Part shown: positions 17,796 through 26,875 of the stretch, piece after piece
Layout of the letters: each line of letters opens with the position of its first letter
How positions within the stretch are numbered: the stretch's first letter is position 1
NCBI GenBank assembly: GCA_016865015.1
Contig: CP018226.1
Location: 3,069,001-3,133,000, forward strand
Length of the DNA: 64,000 nucleotides
Reading direction: 5' to 3'
From: Rhizobiales bacterium IMCC20636
GTDB taxonomy: Bacteria; Pseudomonadota; Alphaproteobacteria; Rhizobiales; GCA-2746425
Made by a program: the position numbers and the translations under genes
Notes under the pieces: generated by a model
Database searches by the model: none
Told to the model about the DNA's origin: nothing
The model's input: the letters and a program-made list of their open reading frames with translations, nothing else

Positions 17796-17819
17796 GTCTT
17801 GATGGTTTTCCATCAAGAC
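17796..17819 (-). terminator. Perfect hairpin downstream of glycerate kinase
   Basis: GTCTTGATGG-TTTT-CCATCAAGAC: perfect 10-base arms, 4-base loop, 15 bases after the stop of the glycerate 2-kinase gene. No T-run follows on the minus strand, so it is a likely but not typical terminator. Confidence 0.5.
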
Positions 17820-17834
17820 AGACCGCAGATATTA

Positions 17835-19115
17835 TCAGACAGGATCAATCAAAATAACACGTAAATCATTGACATTAGTCAATGTCGGACCGGTCATGAC
17901 CAGTCGGTTGATCGCCTCAAAAAAGCTGTAACTGTCAAAGGCAGCCAGATCATTGATGGCTCGGCGACCGGCCTGTCGTCCCAGCGCGATATCACCCGGC
18001 AGATAAAATGCCCCGGCATTATCCTGTGTGCCGTCAATTCCATCTGTGTCACATGCCAGCGCCGACACACCCGGCATGTCATTCACCGCATGTGCAAAAC
18101 CAAGCAGGAAGGCTGTGTTGCGCCCGCCGCGACCTGCCGGACCATTGACGGAAACGGTGGTTTCGCCACCTGATATCAGCGCAAGAGGCGGCTGTGCCGG
18201 TTGACCGTAAGTGCGAACCTGTTTGGCAATCCCCGCCATCACAAGACCTACATCCTGCGCTTCGCCTTCAATCGCATCGCCAAGAATCATGGGCGTGTAG
18301 CCCGCCTGCCGTGCGACTTCCGCCGCAGCTTCCAGAGACTCCTGTGGCTTTGCAACCAGAACGCTTTCCGACTGGGCAAAACAGGCAGACGCCGGATCCG
18401 GCGTCTGCGCACCGTTCTGCTCGAGAAAACTCGCAATGTGCTGTGGCAAATTGATCTTGTAGCGCGCCAGAATATCGATCGCGTCAGCAACGGTGGACGG
18501 GTCTGCGATTGTTGGCCCCGAGGCGATGGTTCCGAAATCATCTCCCGGCACGTCGGAGATGCCCAAAGTGACCAATCTGGCCGGATAGGCGGCCGCTGCC
18601 AGGCGTCCGCCCTTGATTGCGGAGAGGTGCTTGCGAACGACATTCATTTCATGAATTGCAGCACCCGATTTTAACAGCGCCTTGTTGATCGCCTGCTTGT
18701 CGTCGAGGGTCAGGCCCTTCCCCGGCAGTGGCAACAGTGATGAACCGCCGCCAGAGACCAGAAACAGAACCAGATCATTTTCACCAGCCGATTCAGCCAA
18801 TGCCAGAATACGCTCAGCCGCAGCCAGACCATTGGCATCGGGAACCGGGTGATTGGCTTCAACAATTTCAATATGCTGGCACGGAACGGCCGCACCATAT
18901 TGAGTGACCACCAGCCCGCTCGGGACAAGCCCCCAGGATTGAAGAATCGTGTCTTCAGCAGCCTTCGCCATCGCAGCCGAGGCTTTGCCGGCGCCAAGAA
19001 TTATGACGCGACCCTGAGGCTTTTCAGGCAAGTGCGGTGGCACGACCAATGCTGGGTTTGCCGCGGCAACTGCAGCATCAAACATGTTTTTCAGAAGCGC
19101 TTCAGCAGACATCAT
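17835..19115 (-). CDS. Glycerate 2-kinase (MOFRL family)
   Basis: 426 residues. The N-terminal DUF4147 domain has [12 protein letters not shown] and [15 protein letters not shown], and the C-terminal MOFRL domain carries SGGETTV and the acidic [18 protein letters not shown] stretch (quoted: [15 protein letters not shown]). The family phosphorylates D-glycerate to 2-phosphoglycerate, and older annotation calls it hydroxypyruvate reductase (TtuD/GckA). The ATG at 19115 (a second ATG follows directly) overlaps the stop codon of the L,D-transpeptidase gene by 4 bases, so translation may be coupled although the functions appear unrelated. Confidence 0.87.
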   Translation of the reverse strand: MMSAEALLKNMFDAAVAAANPALVVPPHLPEKPQGRVIILGAGKASAAMAKAAEDTILQSWGLVPSGLVVTQYGAAVPCQHIEIVEANHPVPDANGLAAAERILALAESAGENDLVLFLVSGGGSSLLPLPGKGLTLDDKQAINKALLKSGAAIHEMNVVRKHLSAIKGGRLAAAAYPARLVTLGISDVPGDDFGTIASGPTIADPSTVADAIDILARYKINLPQHIASFLEQNGAQTPDPASACFAQSESVLVAKPQESLEAAAEVARQAGYTPMILGDAIEGEAQDVGLVMAGIAKQVRTYGQPAQPPLALISGGETTVSVNGPAGRGGRNTAFLLGFAHAVNDMPGVSALACDTDGIDGTQDNAGAFYLPGDIALGRQAGRRAINDLAAFDSYSFFEAINRLVMTGPTLTNVNDLRVILIDPV

Positions 19116-19810
19116 GCGGCAGATTCAGTTTTTGTTTTCTGTCCCAACACGACGACCACCGTGTATTTGTTGACCCGCTCATACAAATCAATCACGTCGT
19201 GATTCCACATGCGGATGCAGCCGCTGGAGACCGATTTACCGATGGATTTCGGATCTGTTGTGCCATGAATGCGATAGAGCGTGTCGACATCACCTTCAAA
19301 GAGGTAAAGCGCACGGGCACCCAGAGGATTATCCAATCCGCCAGCCATGCCTTCCGGACCGTATTTCCTGAGTTCCGGGCGGCGTTGCTTCATTTCTTCT
19401 GGCGGACGCCAGCTTGGCCAGCGGCGTTTTCCAGCAACGAAGGCGCGTCCTGACCAGGCCATTCCGGCCTTACCCACACCAACACCGTAGCGCATCGCGT
19501 AGCCGTTTTCATGTACCAGATAGAGGTAATGATTGACCGGATCGACCACGACTGTACCCGGTCTTTCCTTGGTTTGGTAACGCACGACCTGCCGGTAGAG
19601 GCGTTTGTCGGCCTTGCCTGCAACTTCCAGAGCGTCCAGCGGAAACTCTTCCTCGGGTTTTGGCCCGTAGGCCGTTGCATAATAATCGTCATCCAGCAAA
19701 CCGACTTCCAGCCCATCAGGCGTGCAGGCGGTTATTGCCAACGCGGCGCATCCCAGCAAAAGGGTTCGACGCGTCAGGTGCGATGGGGTCAGGGCAAAAG
19801 ACTGTTTCAT
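19112..19810 (-). CDS. L,D-transpeptidase (YkuD domain), exported
   Basis: 232 residues. The N-terminus has a twin Arg ([17 protein letters not shown]), with Cys29 in LAITAC as a possible lipobox, so export by Tat or as a lipoprotein is likely. The YkuD domain carries [20 protein letters not shown] with His182 and catalytic Cys198. Such enzymes make 3-3 cross-links in peptidoglycan or attach proteins to it. The gene overlaps the glycerate kinase gene and is divergent from preT. Confidence 0.88.
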   Translation of the reverse strand: MKQSFALTPSHLTRRTLLLGCAALAITACTPDGLEVGLLDDDYYATAYGPKPEEEFPLDALEVAGKADKRLYRQVVRYQTKERPGTVVVDPVNHYLYLVHENGYAMRYGVGVGKAGMAWSGRAFVAGKRRWPSWRPPEEMKQRRPELRKYGPEGMAGGLDNPLGARALYLFEGDVDTLYRIHGTTDPKSIGKSVSSGCIRMWNHDVIDLYERVNKYTVVVVLGQKTKTESAA

Positions 19811-19921
19811 AAGGAACCTGTTTAATGAGGCTTATCGCCGGTTTACCCAAGCAATTGTGTCGTGACAAGGGAAACCGGAAGCCGACCTGAAGCTATTGCC
19901 ACTGGACAATCGGAAAAAAAT

Positions 19922-19937
19922 TTGTCCAAATGGTAAA
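19922..19937 (+). promoter_or_regulatory. Candidate RutR-type operator before preT
   Basis: TTGTCCAAATGGTAAA agrees with the RutR consensus TTGACCA-NN-TGGTCAA at 12 of 14 specified positions. It lies 24 bases before the preT start codon, where a bound repressor would block initiation. A stronger site is at 23855-23870. Confidence 0.5.
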
Positions 19938-19961
19938 ATATTTTTTGAGCGGAGAGCCCAA

Positions 19962-21311
19962 ATGGCGGAAAACGGACAACGAGCAGACATCAAATCGGGG
20001 CGCCTGGATGCTGACGACTATGTCAGGAACTTCTCGGACGCCTATCCACTTTTGAACAAGCGCGAAGCATTTGTTGAATCCGAGCGCTGTTATTTTTGTT
20101 ATGACGCGCCATGCGTACAGGCCTGTCCGACCTCGATCGATATTCCCCAGTTCATCCGCCAGATTGCGACGGATAATCCGGATGGATCAGCCAAGACGAT
20201 TTTCGAGCAGAACATTCTGGGCGGCATGTGCGCCAGAGTGTGCCCGACAGAACAGCTTTGCGAGGAAGTCTGTGTGCGGGAAGTCGCCGAAGGCAAACCG
20301 GTCAAGATTGGCCAGCTACAGCGTTATGCGACCGACCAATATATGGCGCACAAGGCTCAACCCTTTGAACGCGCGGCGCCGACCGGCAAGAAAGTCGCCG
20401 TGGTTGGTGCCGGGCCTGCAGGCCTGTCCTGTGCCCACCGCCTGGCCAGTCATGGACATGATGTGGTGCTGTTCGATGCTAGGGAGAAAGCCGGTGGTCT
20501 GAATGAATATGGCATTGCCGCATACAAGACGACCAACAATTTTGCTCAGGCAGAAGTGGACTTTGTTCTCGGCATTGGCGGCATTACACTCGAAACCGGC
20601 AAGGCACTGGGCCGTGATGTCACCCTGTCGCAATTGCGCAAGGATTATGATGCTGTGTTTCTGGGTGCCGGTCTGGGCGGCGTGAATGCCCTTGGCCTGC
20701 CCGGAGAAGACGCGGACGGCGTCATGGATGCGGTCAGCTATATCGAGGATTTGAGGCAGACGGACCAACTGGACACTCTGCCCGTTGGCCGCAAGATTGT
20801 GGTGATCGGCGGCGGCATGACAGCCACCGATATTGCCAATCAGACCAAACGCCTTGGTGCAGAGGATGTGACAATCGTCTATCGGCGCGGGCAGGATCGC
20901 ATGAATGCCAGTGATAAAGAGCAGAAATTTGCACAGACCACTGGCGTCACCATTCGCACCTTTGCCGCGCCCAAGGAACTGGTTGCCAATGGCTCGGTGC
21001 GGGCCATCACCTTTGAGACCATGCAGGACGACAATGGCAAGCTGGTTGGAACAGGCGAGACCTTCACACTGGAAGCCGATATGGTTTTCAAGGCAATTGG
21101 CCAGACATTGCACAGTGCAGAACTGGGGTCCGATTTTTCCGATGTTGAATTGGAGCGTGGCCGCATTCACGTCGATGAAAACCGCAAGACAAACCTTCCT
21201 GATGTCTGGGCCGGTGGCGACTGTATTTCCGATGGCGATGATCTGACTGTGATTGCCGTCGAAGACGGTAAAATTGCCGCCGAAAACATCAACTCATTCC
21301 TGAAAGCGTAG
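19962..21311 (+). CDS. preT: Dihydropyrimidine dehydrogenase (NAD+) subunit PreT
   Basis: 449 residues. N-terminal iron-sulfur domain with Cys43, Cys46, Cys51, Cys55 (CYFCYDAPCVQAC) and Cys90, Cys94, Cys100, Cys104; FAD site GAGPAGLS at 149-156; second Rossmann site GGGMTATD. With PreA it forms the NAD-dependent enzyme that reduces uracil and thymine to the dihydro forms, the first step of the reductive pathway. The ATG at 19962 has GGAGAG before it; a reading 22 codons longer would cross the putative RutR site. The preA gene follows by 11 bases. Confidence 0.93.
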   Translation: MAENGQRADIKSGRLDADDYVRNFSDAYPLLNKREAFVESERCYFCYDAPCVQACPTSIDIPQFIRQIATDNPDGSAKTIFEQNILGGMCARVCPTEQLCEEVCVREVAEGKPVKIGQLQRYATDQYMAHKAQPFERAAPTGKKVAVVGAGPAGLSCAHRLASHGHDVVLFDAREKAGGLNEYGIAAYKTTNNFAQAEVDFVLGIGGITLETGKALGRDVTLSQLRKDYDAVFLGAGLGGVNALGLPGEDADGVMDAVSYIEDLRQTDQLDTLPVGRKIVVIGGGMTATDIANQTKRLGAEDVTIVYRRGQDRMNASDKEQKFAQTTGVTIRTFAAPKELVANGSVRAITFETMQDDNGKLVGTGETFTLEADMVFKAIGQTLHSAELGSDFSDVELERGRIHVDENRKTNLPDVWAGGDCISDGDDLTVIAVEDGKIAAENINSFLKA

Positions 21312-21322
21312 GGAGACAGACC

Positions 21323-22654
21323 ATGGCAGATCTTCGAAGCAACTTTGTTGGCATCAAGTCCCCTAACCCGTTCTGGCTCGCCTCCGCGCCACCAACCGAC
21401 AAAGCCTATAATGTCGTGCGTGCTTTCAAAGCAGGCTGGGGCGGTGTTGTCTGGAAGACGCTCGGGGAAGATCCCCCCATCGTCAACGTCAATGGACCGC
21501 GCTATGGCGCGATGTGGTCCAATGACCGGCGTCTGATCGGCCTCAACAATATCGAGTTGATTACCGACCGACCGCTGGACGTCAATCTGCGCGAGATCAA
21601 GGAAGTAAAACGCGACTGGCCGGATCGGGCGATGGTCGTATCGCTGATGGTCCCCTGTGAAGAGCAGAACTGGATCAATATTCTGAAGCAGGTGGAAGAC
21701 ACCGAAGCTGATGGCATTGAACTGAATTTTGGCTGCCCACACGGCATGTCGGAACGCGGCATGGGTGCAGCAGTCGGTCAGGTCCCGGAATATGTCGAAA
21801 TGGTCACGCGCTGGTGCAAGCAACACACCAATATGCCGGTGATCGTGAAACTGACACCCAATATCTCGGACATCCGCGTTCCGGCCCGTGCCGCCAATGC
21901 AGGCGGAGCTGATGCGGTGTCACTGATCAATACCATCACCTCGATCATGAGCGTGAATCTGGATACTTTTGCACCCGAACCAACCATCGATGGCAAGGGC
22001 ACTCATGGCGGATATTGCGGACCTGCGGTGAAACCAATCGCACTGAATATGGTGTCGAAAATCGCAACAGATGCTGAAACAGCCAAACTGCCGATTTCCG
22101 GCATAGGCGGCGTCACCACATGGCGTGATGCTGTGGAATATCTGGCTCTGGGCTGCGGCAATGTGCAGGTCTGCACCGCTGCCATGACTTATGGCTTCAA
22201 GATTGTTGAAGACATGATTGATGGCCTGTCGGAATATATGGATGACAAGGGCTTCACCGATGTCGAAGAGATCGTTGGCAAGGCCGTGCCGAATGTAACC
22301 GATTGGCAGTATCTCAATCTCAACCACATCACCAAAGCCGTCATTGATCAGGATATGTGTATCAAATGTGGCCGGTGTCACATTGCCTGTGAGGACACTT
22401 CGCATCAGGCGATCACCTCGATGCTCGATGGCGAGCGCCATTATGAGGTGATTGACGAAGAATGCGTTGGCTGTAATCTGTGTGTGAATGTCTGTCCGGT
22501 CGAAAACTGCATCACCATGGAAGAGATGACTGAAGGCGTTGACCCGCGCACCGGCACGCCGATCTCTGATGAGTATGCCAACTGGACAACCCATGTGAAC
22601 AATCCCTCCTCGCCGAATTTCATTCCGGCCAAGTCGGTTGAACCAGCGGTGTAA
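21323..22654 (+). CDS. preA: Dihydropyrimidine dehydrogenase (NAD+) subunit PreA
   Basis: 443 residues. An FMN barrel of the dihydroorotate-dehydrogenase type (residues 1-320) with active-site region NFGCPHGMSERGMG, then two [4Fe-4S] clusters: Cys346, Cys349, Cys352, Cys356 and Cys381, Cys384, Cys387, Cys391 (CVGCNLCVNVC). It reduces the pyrimidine while PreT supplies electrons from NADH. Start ATG at 21323, 11 bases after preT, with GGGAG upstream. The last codons are four bases from the VOC gene start. Confidence 0.94.
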   Translation: MADLRSNFVGIKSPNPFWLASAPPTDKAYNVVRAFKAGWGGVVWKTLGEDPPIVNVNGPRYGAMWSNDRRLIGLNNIELITDRPLDVNLREIKEVKRDWPDRAMVVSLMVPCEEQNWINILKQVEDTEADGIELNFGCPHGMSERGMGAAVGQVPEYVEMVTRWCKQHTNMPVIVKLTPNISDIRVPARAANAGGADAVSLINTITSIMSVNLDTFAPEPTIDGKGTHGGYCGPAVKPIALNMVSKIATDAETAKLPISGIGGVTTWRDAVEYLALGCGNVQVCTAAMTYGFKIVEDMIDGLSEYMDDKGFTDVEEIVGKAVPNVTDWQYLNLNHITKAVIDQDMCIKCGRCHIACEDTSHQAITSMLDGERHYEVIDEECVGCNLCVNVCPVENCITMEEMTEGVDPRTGTPISDEYANWTTHVNNPSSPNFIPAKSVEPAV

Positions 22655-22658
22655 TCTG

Positions 22659-23030
22659 ATGTCCCGGCAAGTGGTAACCGGCATAGGCGGCGTTTTCTTT
22701 CGTGCGAAAGATCCTGCCGCACTGGCCGGTTGGTACCGGGAGCATCTGGGTGTCGACGAGGTTCCCAAGGATTATGACGCGACACCTTGGCACACCGCAG
22801 CGGGGACGACAGTGTTCGCCCCCTTTGCCGCCGACACTGACTATTTTGGCCGCCCTGAGCAAAGCTGGATGATCAATTTTCGCGTCGCGGATATGGATGC
22901 CATGGTGGCACAATTGGAAGCGGCCGGGATTGCGGTGAAACGCGATCCAGAAGCCTATCCGAATGGACGGTTTGCGCGCCTGCATGATCCTGAGGGCAAC
23001 CCGGTGGAGTTGTGGGAACCCAAGGAATAG
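22659..23030 (+). CDS. VOC-superfamily (glyoxalase/bleomycin-resistance fold) protein
   Basis: 123 residues, the single-domain VOC size. It starts SRQVVTGIGGVFFRAKDPAAL and has DPEGNPVELWEP at the C-terminus with the family's metal-ligand Glu. VOC proteins include glyoxalase I, dioxygenases and epimerases; the reaction here is unknown. It begins four bases after the preA stop, so it belongs to the pyrimidine operon, and is convergent with the RutR-like gene. A role in detoxifying a semialdehyde from the pathway is only a guess. Confidence 0.82.
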   Translation: MSRQVVTGIGGVFFRAKDPAALAGWYREHLGVDEVPKDYDATPWHTAAGTTVFAPFAADTDYFGRPEQSWMINFRVADMDAMVAQLEAAGIAVKRDPEAYPNGRFARLHDPEGNPVELWEPKE

Positions 23031-23036
23031 GTCCTT

Positions 23037-23720
23037 CTATTTACGCGGCAACAGGCCCTGCATCAATATTGTTTCAAGCGTGTCAGCTGCGTCATCATAG
23101 GTCTTGTCGCGCGCATCCTGCCCCAGCAGCGCCGTCACCTGAACTTCGAAATCGGCGTAATGCTGAGTCGTGGCCCATAGGAAGAATATCAGGTGATAGG
23201 GGTCAACCCGATTGAGTTGACCGGTGTCACACCAGTGGCGGATTACAATTGCCTTTTGTTCGACCAGTTCTTTCAAATGGCCCTGCAGCACCGCGCCAAG
23301 CAGCGGCGCGCCATTGAGAATTTCATTGGCAAACAGGCGCGAATCTTCCGGGCGTTCTTTCGACATGGATAGTTTGGCGCGCATATAATTGAGAATTTGT
23401 TCGGCAGGATCGCCATCCGGATCAAGTTGCTCCAGCGGTTCCAGCCAGCGCTCCAGCACAAATTCCAGCACCGCGACGTAAAGCGTTTTCTTGCTTTTGA
23501 AGTAATATAAAAGATTTGGTTTGGTCATGCCGGCCGCTTTAGCCAGTTCATCCACTGTCGCGCCACGAAAGCCGGTTTTGGCAAAGACGCTCAGCGCACC
23601 ATCCAGGATGCGCTCCTGATTGCGAATCTGAATGCGGGTGGCCTTGCGCGGCTTGACGCCATCTTCCTGACCCTGGCCCTGCAATTGAACCGGTCGTGAT
23701 CGTGAATCACCCAAATCCAT
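23037..23720 (-). CDS. rutR: RutR-like TetR-family repressor of pyrimidine catabolism
   Basis: 227 residues. N-terminal TetR helix-turn-helix at about 50-77 (FRGATVDELAKAAGMTKPNL), then a ligand domain with the RutR-family pattern TTQHYADFEVQV near residue 191. E. coli RutR binds uracil or thymine and represses pyrimidine genes. It is embedded in the pyrimidine locus, and a near-consensus RutR operator lies 135 bases upstream of its start. The start is set at the ATG 23720; readings up to 55 codons longer run into the operator region and look noncoding. Confidence 0.87.
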   Translation of the reverse strand: MDLGDSRSRPVQLQGQGQEDGVKPRKATRIQIRNQERILDGALSVFAKTGFRGATVDELAKAAGMTKPNLLYYFKSKKTLYVAVLEFVLERWLEPLEQLDPDGDPAEQILNYMRAKLSMSKERPEDSRLFANEILNGAPLLGAVLQGHLKELVEQKAIVIRHWCDTGQLNRVDPYHLIFFLWATTQHYADFEVQVTALLGQDARDKTYDDAADTLETILMQGLLPRK

Positions 23721-23854
23721 AAATACGTGTACCCACTTCTCCCAGAGAAGCCGCATGGGTGTTTTCTCACACCTGCTTTTGGTTTGCGGCAATCTCTTCA
23801 GATGACACAATGGAAAGGGCTTGTAGGCTTTTCCGATTGTGTTTAACGTCTTGT

Positions 23855-23870
23855 TTGACCATTTGGTCAG
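23855..23870. promoter_or_regulatory. RutR-type operator
   Basis: TTGACCATTTGGTCAG matches the E. coli RutR consensus as I recall it, TTGACCA-NN-TGGTCAA, at 13 of 14 specified positions. It is centred between the divergent rutR-like gene and the aminotransferase gene (135 and 138 bases from their start codons), so it can control both. This supports the RutR assignment and a uracil/thymine-responsive regulon. Confidence 0.8.
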
Positions 23871-24007
23871 AAATTCCGGTTTCACCTAACGGCGTGGCGG
23901 CCATATTGTCAAATTGACAATTGCCATATGCAGATGAGTGGCCAATCTCTTATGAGGTTTTCCGGATTGTCCTGGCCGGTTATGTAGATTTGGGAATGCG
24001 AGACACC

Positions 24008-25336
24008 ATGAACATACAAACACCCAGCAAGAATAACAGCCTTGAAGCCTTCTGGATGCCGTTTACGGCGAACCGGCAATTCAAAGAAAATCCGCGCATG
24101 TTCGTGGGTGCCAAGGACATGCATTACGTGACCGCAGATGGACGTAATGTGCTGGACGGCACGGCGGGTCTGTGGTGTGTGAATGCGGGCCATTGCCGCC
24201 CGAAAATCACCGAGGCCATTCAAAAGCAGGCAGCAGAACTTGATTATGCGCCTGCGTTCCAGATGGGACATCCCAAAGCATTTGAGCTGGCGGAGCGTCT
24301 GGTTGACTACATGCCCGATGATATCAATCACGTGCTCTATACCAATTCCGGGTCTGAATCTGTCGAAACCGCTCTGAAAGTTGCGCTTGCTTATCACCGC
24401 GCCAAGGGAGACGGCTCGCGGTTCCGCCTGATTGGCCGTGAGCGCGGCTATCATGGCGTGAATTTCGGGGGCATTTCAGTCGGGGGCATTGTTTCGAACC
24501 GCAAGATGTTTGGCACATTGCTCACCGGGGTCGACCACCTACCCCACACCCACGATATCGAGAAAAATGCCTTCACGCGCGGCATTCCGGAACATGGCGC
24601 GAATCTGGCAGATGAACTGGAGCGGATTTGCACCCTGCACGATCCATCCACGATTGCAGCAGTCATCGTTGAGCCAGTAGCCGGATCAACCGGCGTTCTG
24701 ATACCGCCGCAAGGCTATCTGCAACGCCTGCGCGATATTTGCGACAAGCACGGCATTCTGCTGATTTTTGATGAAGTGATCACCGGTTTCGGACGACTTG
24801 GCTCGCCCTTTGCGGTTGAGCATTTTGGTGTGACGCCAGATATTGTCATCACAGCAAAGGGCCTGACCAGCGGCGTCATCCCGATGGGCGCGGTGTTTGT
24901 GAAAGACCATATTTATGACGCCTTCATGCAAGGCCCGCCGCATATGATCGAATTCTTCCATGGCTATACCTATTCGGGCAATCCCATCGCATCGGCAGCC
25001 GCTCTCGGCGCGCTTGATACTTATGAGGAAGAAGGGCTGTTCCAGAAAGGTCAGGAACTGGGGCAATATTGGGAGGATGGGCTGCATTCCCTGAAAGGCC
25101 TGCCACATGTGATTGATATCAGGAATATCGGTCTGATTGGTGCGATTGAACTGGAACCGATTGCCGGGGAGCCGACAAAACGCGCATTCTCCTGCTTCCT
25201 GGAAGCTTATGAGCGCAATCTTCTGATCCGCACCACAGGCGACATCATTGCCCTGTCACCGCCCCTGATTGTTGAAAAAACCCATATTGATGAAATCATC
25301 GACACGTTGTCTGGCGTGTTGAAAGACGCAGCGTAG
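24008..25336 (+). CDS. Omega-amino acid:pyruvate aminotransferase
   Basis: 442 residues, class III PLP-dependent aminotransferase. Lys284 in ITAKGLTSG binds PLP; SGSESVETALK, YHGVNFGGISVGG and DEVITGFGR are conserved. The sequence start, with FWMPFTANRQFK, is typical of beta-alanine:pyruvate aminotransferases, which turn beta-alanine (from uracil) or beta-aminoisobutyrate (from thymine) into the semialdehydes. It lies 16 bases before mmsA, which takes the next step. Start at the ATG 24008; an in-frame ATG at 23996 is the alternative. Confidence 0.88.
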   Translation: MNIQTPSKNNSLEAFWMPFTANRQFKENPRMFVGAKDMHYVTADGRNVLDGTAGLWCVNAGHCRPKITEAIQKQAAELDYAPAFQMGHPKAFELAERLVDYMPDDINHVLYTNSGSESVETALKVALAYHRAKGDGSRFRLIGRERGYHGVNFGGISVGGIVSNRKMFGTLLTGVDHLPHTHDIEKNAFTRGIPEHGANLADELERICTLHDPSTIAAVIVEPVAGSTGVLIPPQGYLQRLRDICDKHGILLIFDEVITGFGRLGSPFAVEHFGVTPDIVITAKGLTSGVIPMGAVFVKDHIYDAFMQGPPHMIEFFHGYTYSGNPIASAAALGALDTYEEEGLFQKGQELGQYWEDGLHSLKGLPHVIDIRNIGLIGAIELEPIAGEPTKRAFSCFLEAYERNLLIRTTGDIIALSPPLIVEKTHIDEIIDTLSGVLKDAA

Positions 25337-25352
25337 TAAGGAATTTAGTAAA

Positions 25353-26846
25353 ATGGCACGCGTAGATAATATTATTGGTGGCAAATCCCACGCCAGTCAG
25401 AGTGGCCGCACAATGGCGCTCTACAACCCGGCAACCGGGGAGCAGAATGGCGAAGTCGGTCTTTCAACTGCGTCGGAACTGGATATGGCTGTCGCCGCTG
25501 CGAAAGCGGCACTGCCGGGCTGGGCAAATACACCGCCATTGAAGCGCGCTGCGATCATGTTCAAGGTCAAATATCTGATTGAACAGAATTTTGACCGTAT
25601 TGCCGACGCCATTTCGGCAGAACACGGCAAGACCCATGATGATGCTCTTGGTGAAATACAGCGTGGGCTTGAAGTGGTGGATTTTGCCTGTGGCATTCCT
25701 CACCTTCTGAAGGGTGAATTTTCGCGCAATGTAGGCCCGTCAATCGATAGTTATTCTGATCGTCAGCCGCTGGGTATCGTCGCTGGTATTACCCCTTTCA
25801 ACTTTCCAGCCATGGTGCCTTTGTGGATGTACCCAATGGCCATTGCCTGCGGGAATTGCTTCATTCTGAAACCTTCGGAAAAAGACCCGACCGCTGCCAA
25901 TATGGTGGCTGAATTCTTCATGGAAGCCGGGCTGCCTGCCGGTGTTCTGAATGTGGTGCATGGTGACAAGGAAGTGGTGGATGCCATTCTGGTTCACAAG
26001 GATATCAAAGCTGTATCCTTTGTCGGCTCAACCCCGATTGCCGAATATGTCTATCACACCGGCACGGCAAACAATAAGCGTGTGCAGGCTCTTGGTGGTG
26101 CCAAGAACCACATGGTAATCATGCCGGATGCCGACATCGACAAGGCTGTTGATGCGCTGATGGGGTCTGGCTACGGCTCTGCCGGAGAGCGCTGCATGGC
26201 GATTTCTGTGGCGGTGCCGGTGGGTGATGCCGTTGCTGACAAGCTGGTGGAAGCTCTGAAGCCACGCATTGAATCGCTCAAGATCGGTCCGGCGACGGAT
26301 GCGCAGGCTGATATGGGACCGCTGGTAACCCAGCAGCACAAGGACAAGGTTGTCGGGTATATTGATGCTGGCGAAAAAGAAGGCGCGGAACTGGTTGTCG
26401 ACGGTCGTGGTCTGACCCTGCAGGGTTACGAGAATGGCTATTTTGTCGGCGGCACCCTGTTTGATCGCGTCACAACTGATATGTCGATCTACAAGGAAGA
26501 GATTTTCGGGCCGGTTCTGTCTGTTGTGCGTGCGGACAGTTTTGAAACCGCAACCAAGATGATCAACGATCATGAATTCGGCAATGGCACGGCAATCTTT
26601 ACCCGCGACGGTGATGCTGCGCGCAGCTTTGCTGACAGTATTGAAGTCGGCATGGTCGGTATCAATGTACCGATCCCGGTTCCCGTGGCCTACCACTCCT
26701 TTGGTGGCTGGAAACGGTCTTTGTTCGGCGATCATTCGATTTATGGGCCGGAAGGCATCCGCTTCTATACCCGCCTGAAGACGGTCACCAGCCGTTGGCC
26801 GGGCGGCATCAAGGATGGAGCAGTCTTTACCTTCCCAACCATGTAA
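25353..26846 (+). CDS. mmsA: Methylmalonate-semialdehyde dehydrogenase, CoA-acylating
   Basis: 497 residues. Aldehyde dehydrogenase fold with ITPFNFPAMVPLWM near residue 146 and active-site Cys281 in SAGERCMA, the MmsA type rather than the general ALDH type. It converts methylmalonate semialdehyde and malonate semialdehyde with CoA and NAD to propionyl-CoA or acetyl-CoA. In the reductive pyrimidine pathway it takes the product of the upstream aminotransferase. Start ATG 25353, 16 bases after that gene; AAGGA upstream. Confidence 0.92.
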   Translation: MARVDNIIGGKSHASQSGRTMALYNPATGEQNGEVGLSTASELDMAVAAAKAALPGWANTPPLKRAAIMFKVKYLIEQNFDRIADAISAEHGKTHDDALGEIQRGLEVVDFACGIPHLLKGEFSRNVGPSIDSYSDRQPLGIVAGITPFNFPAMVPLWMYPMAIACGNCFILKPSEKDPTAANMVAEFFMEAGLPAGVLNVVHGDKEVVDAILVHKDIKAVSFVGSTPIAEYVYHTGTANNKRVQALGGAKNHMVIMPDADIDKAVDALMGSGYGSAGERCMAISVAVPVGDAVADKLVEALKPRIESLKIGPATDAQADMGPLVTQQHKDKVVGYIDAGEKEGAELVVDGRGLTLQGYENGYFVGGTLFDRVTTDMSIYKEEIFGPVLSVVRADSFETATKMINDHEFGNGTAIFTRDGDAARSFADSIEVGMVGINVPIPVPVAYHSFGGWKRSLFGDHSIYGPEGIRFYTRLKTVTSRWPGGIKDGAVFTFPTM

Positions 26847-26875
26847 CCAAACAATCCAAACTCGAGGCGGCGAAA

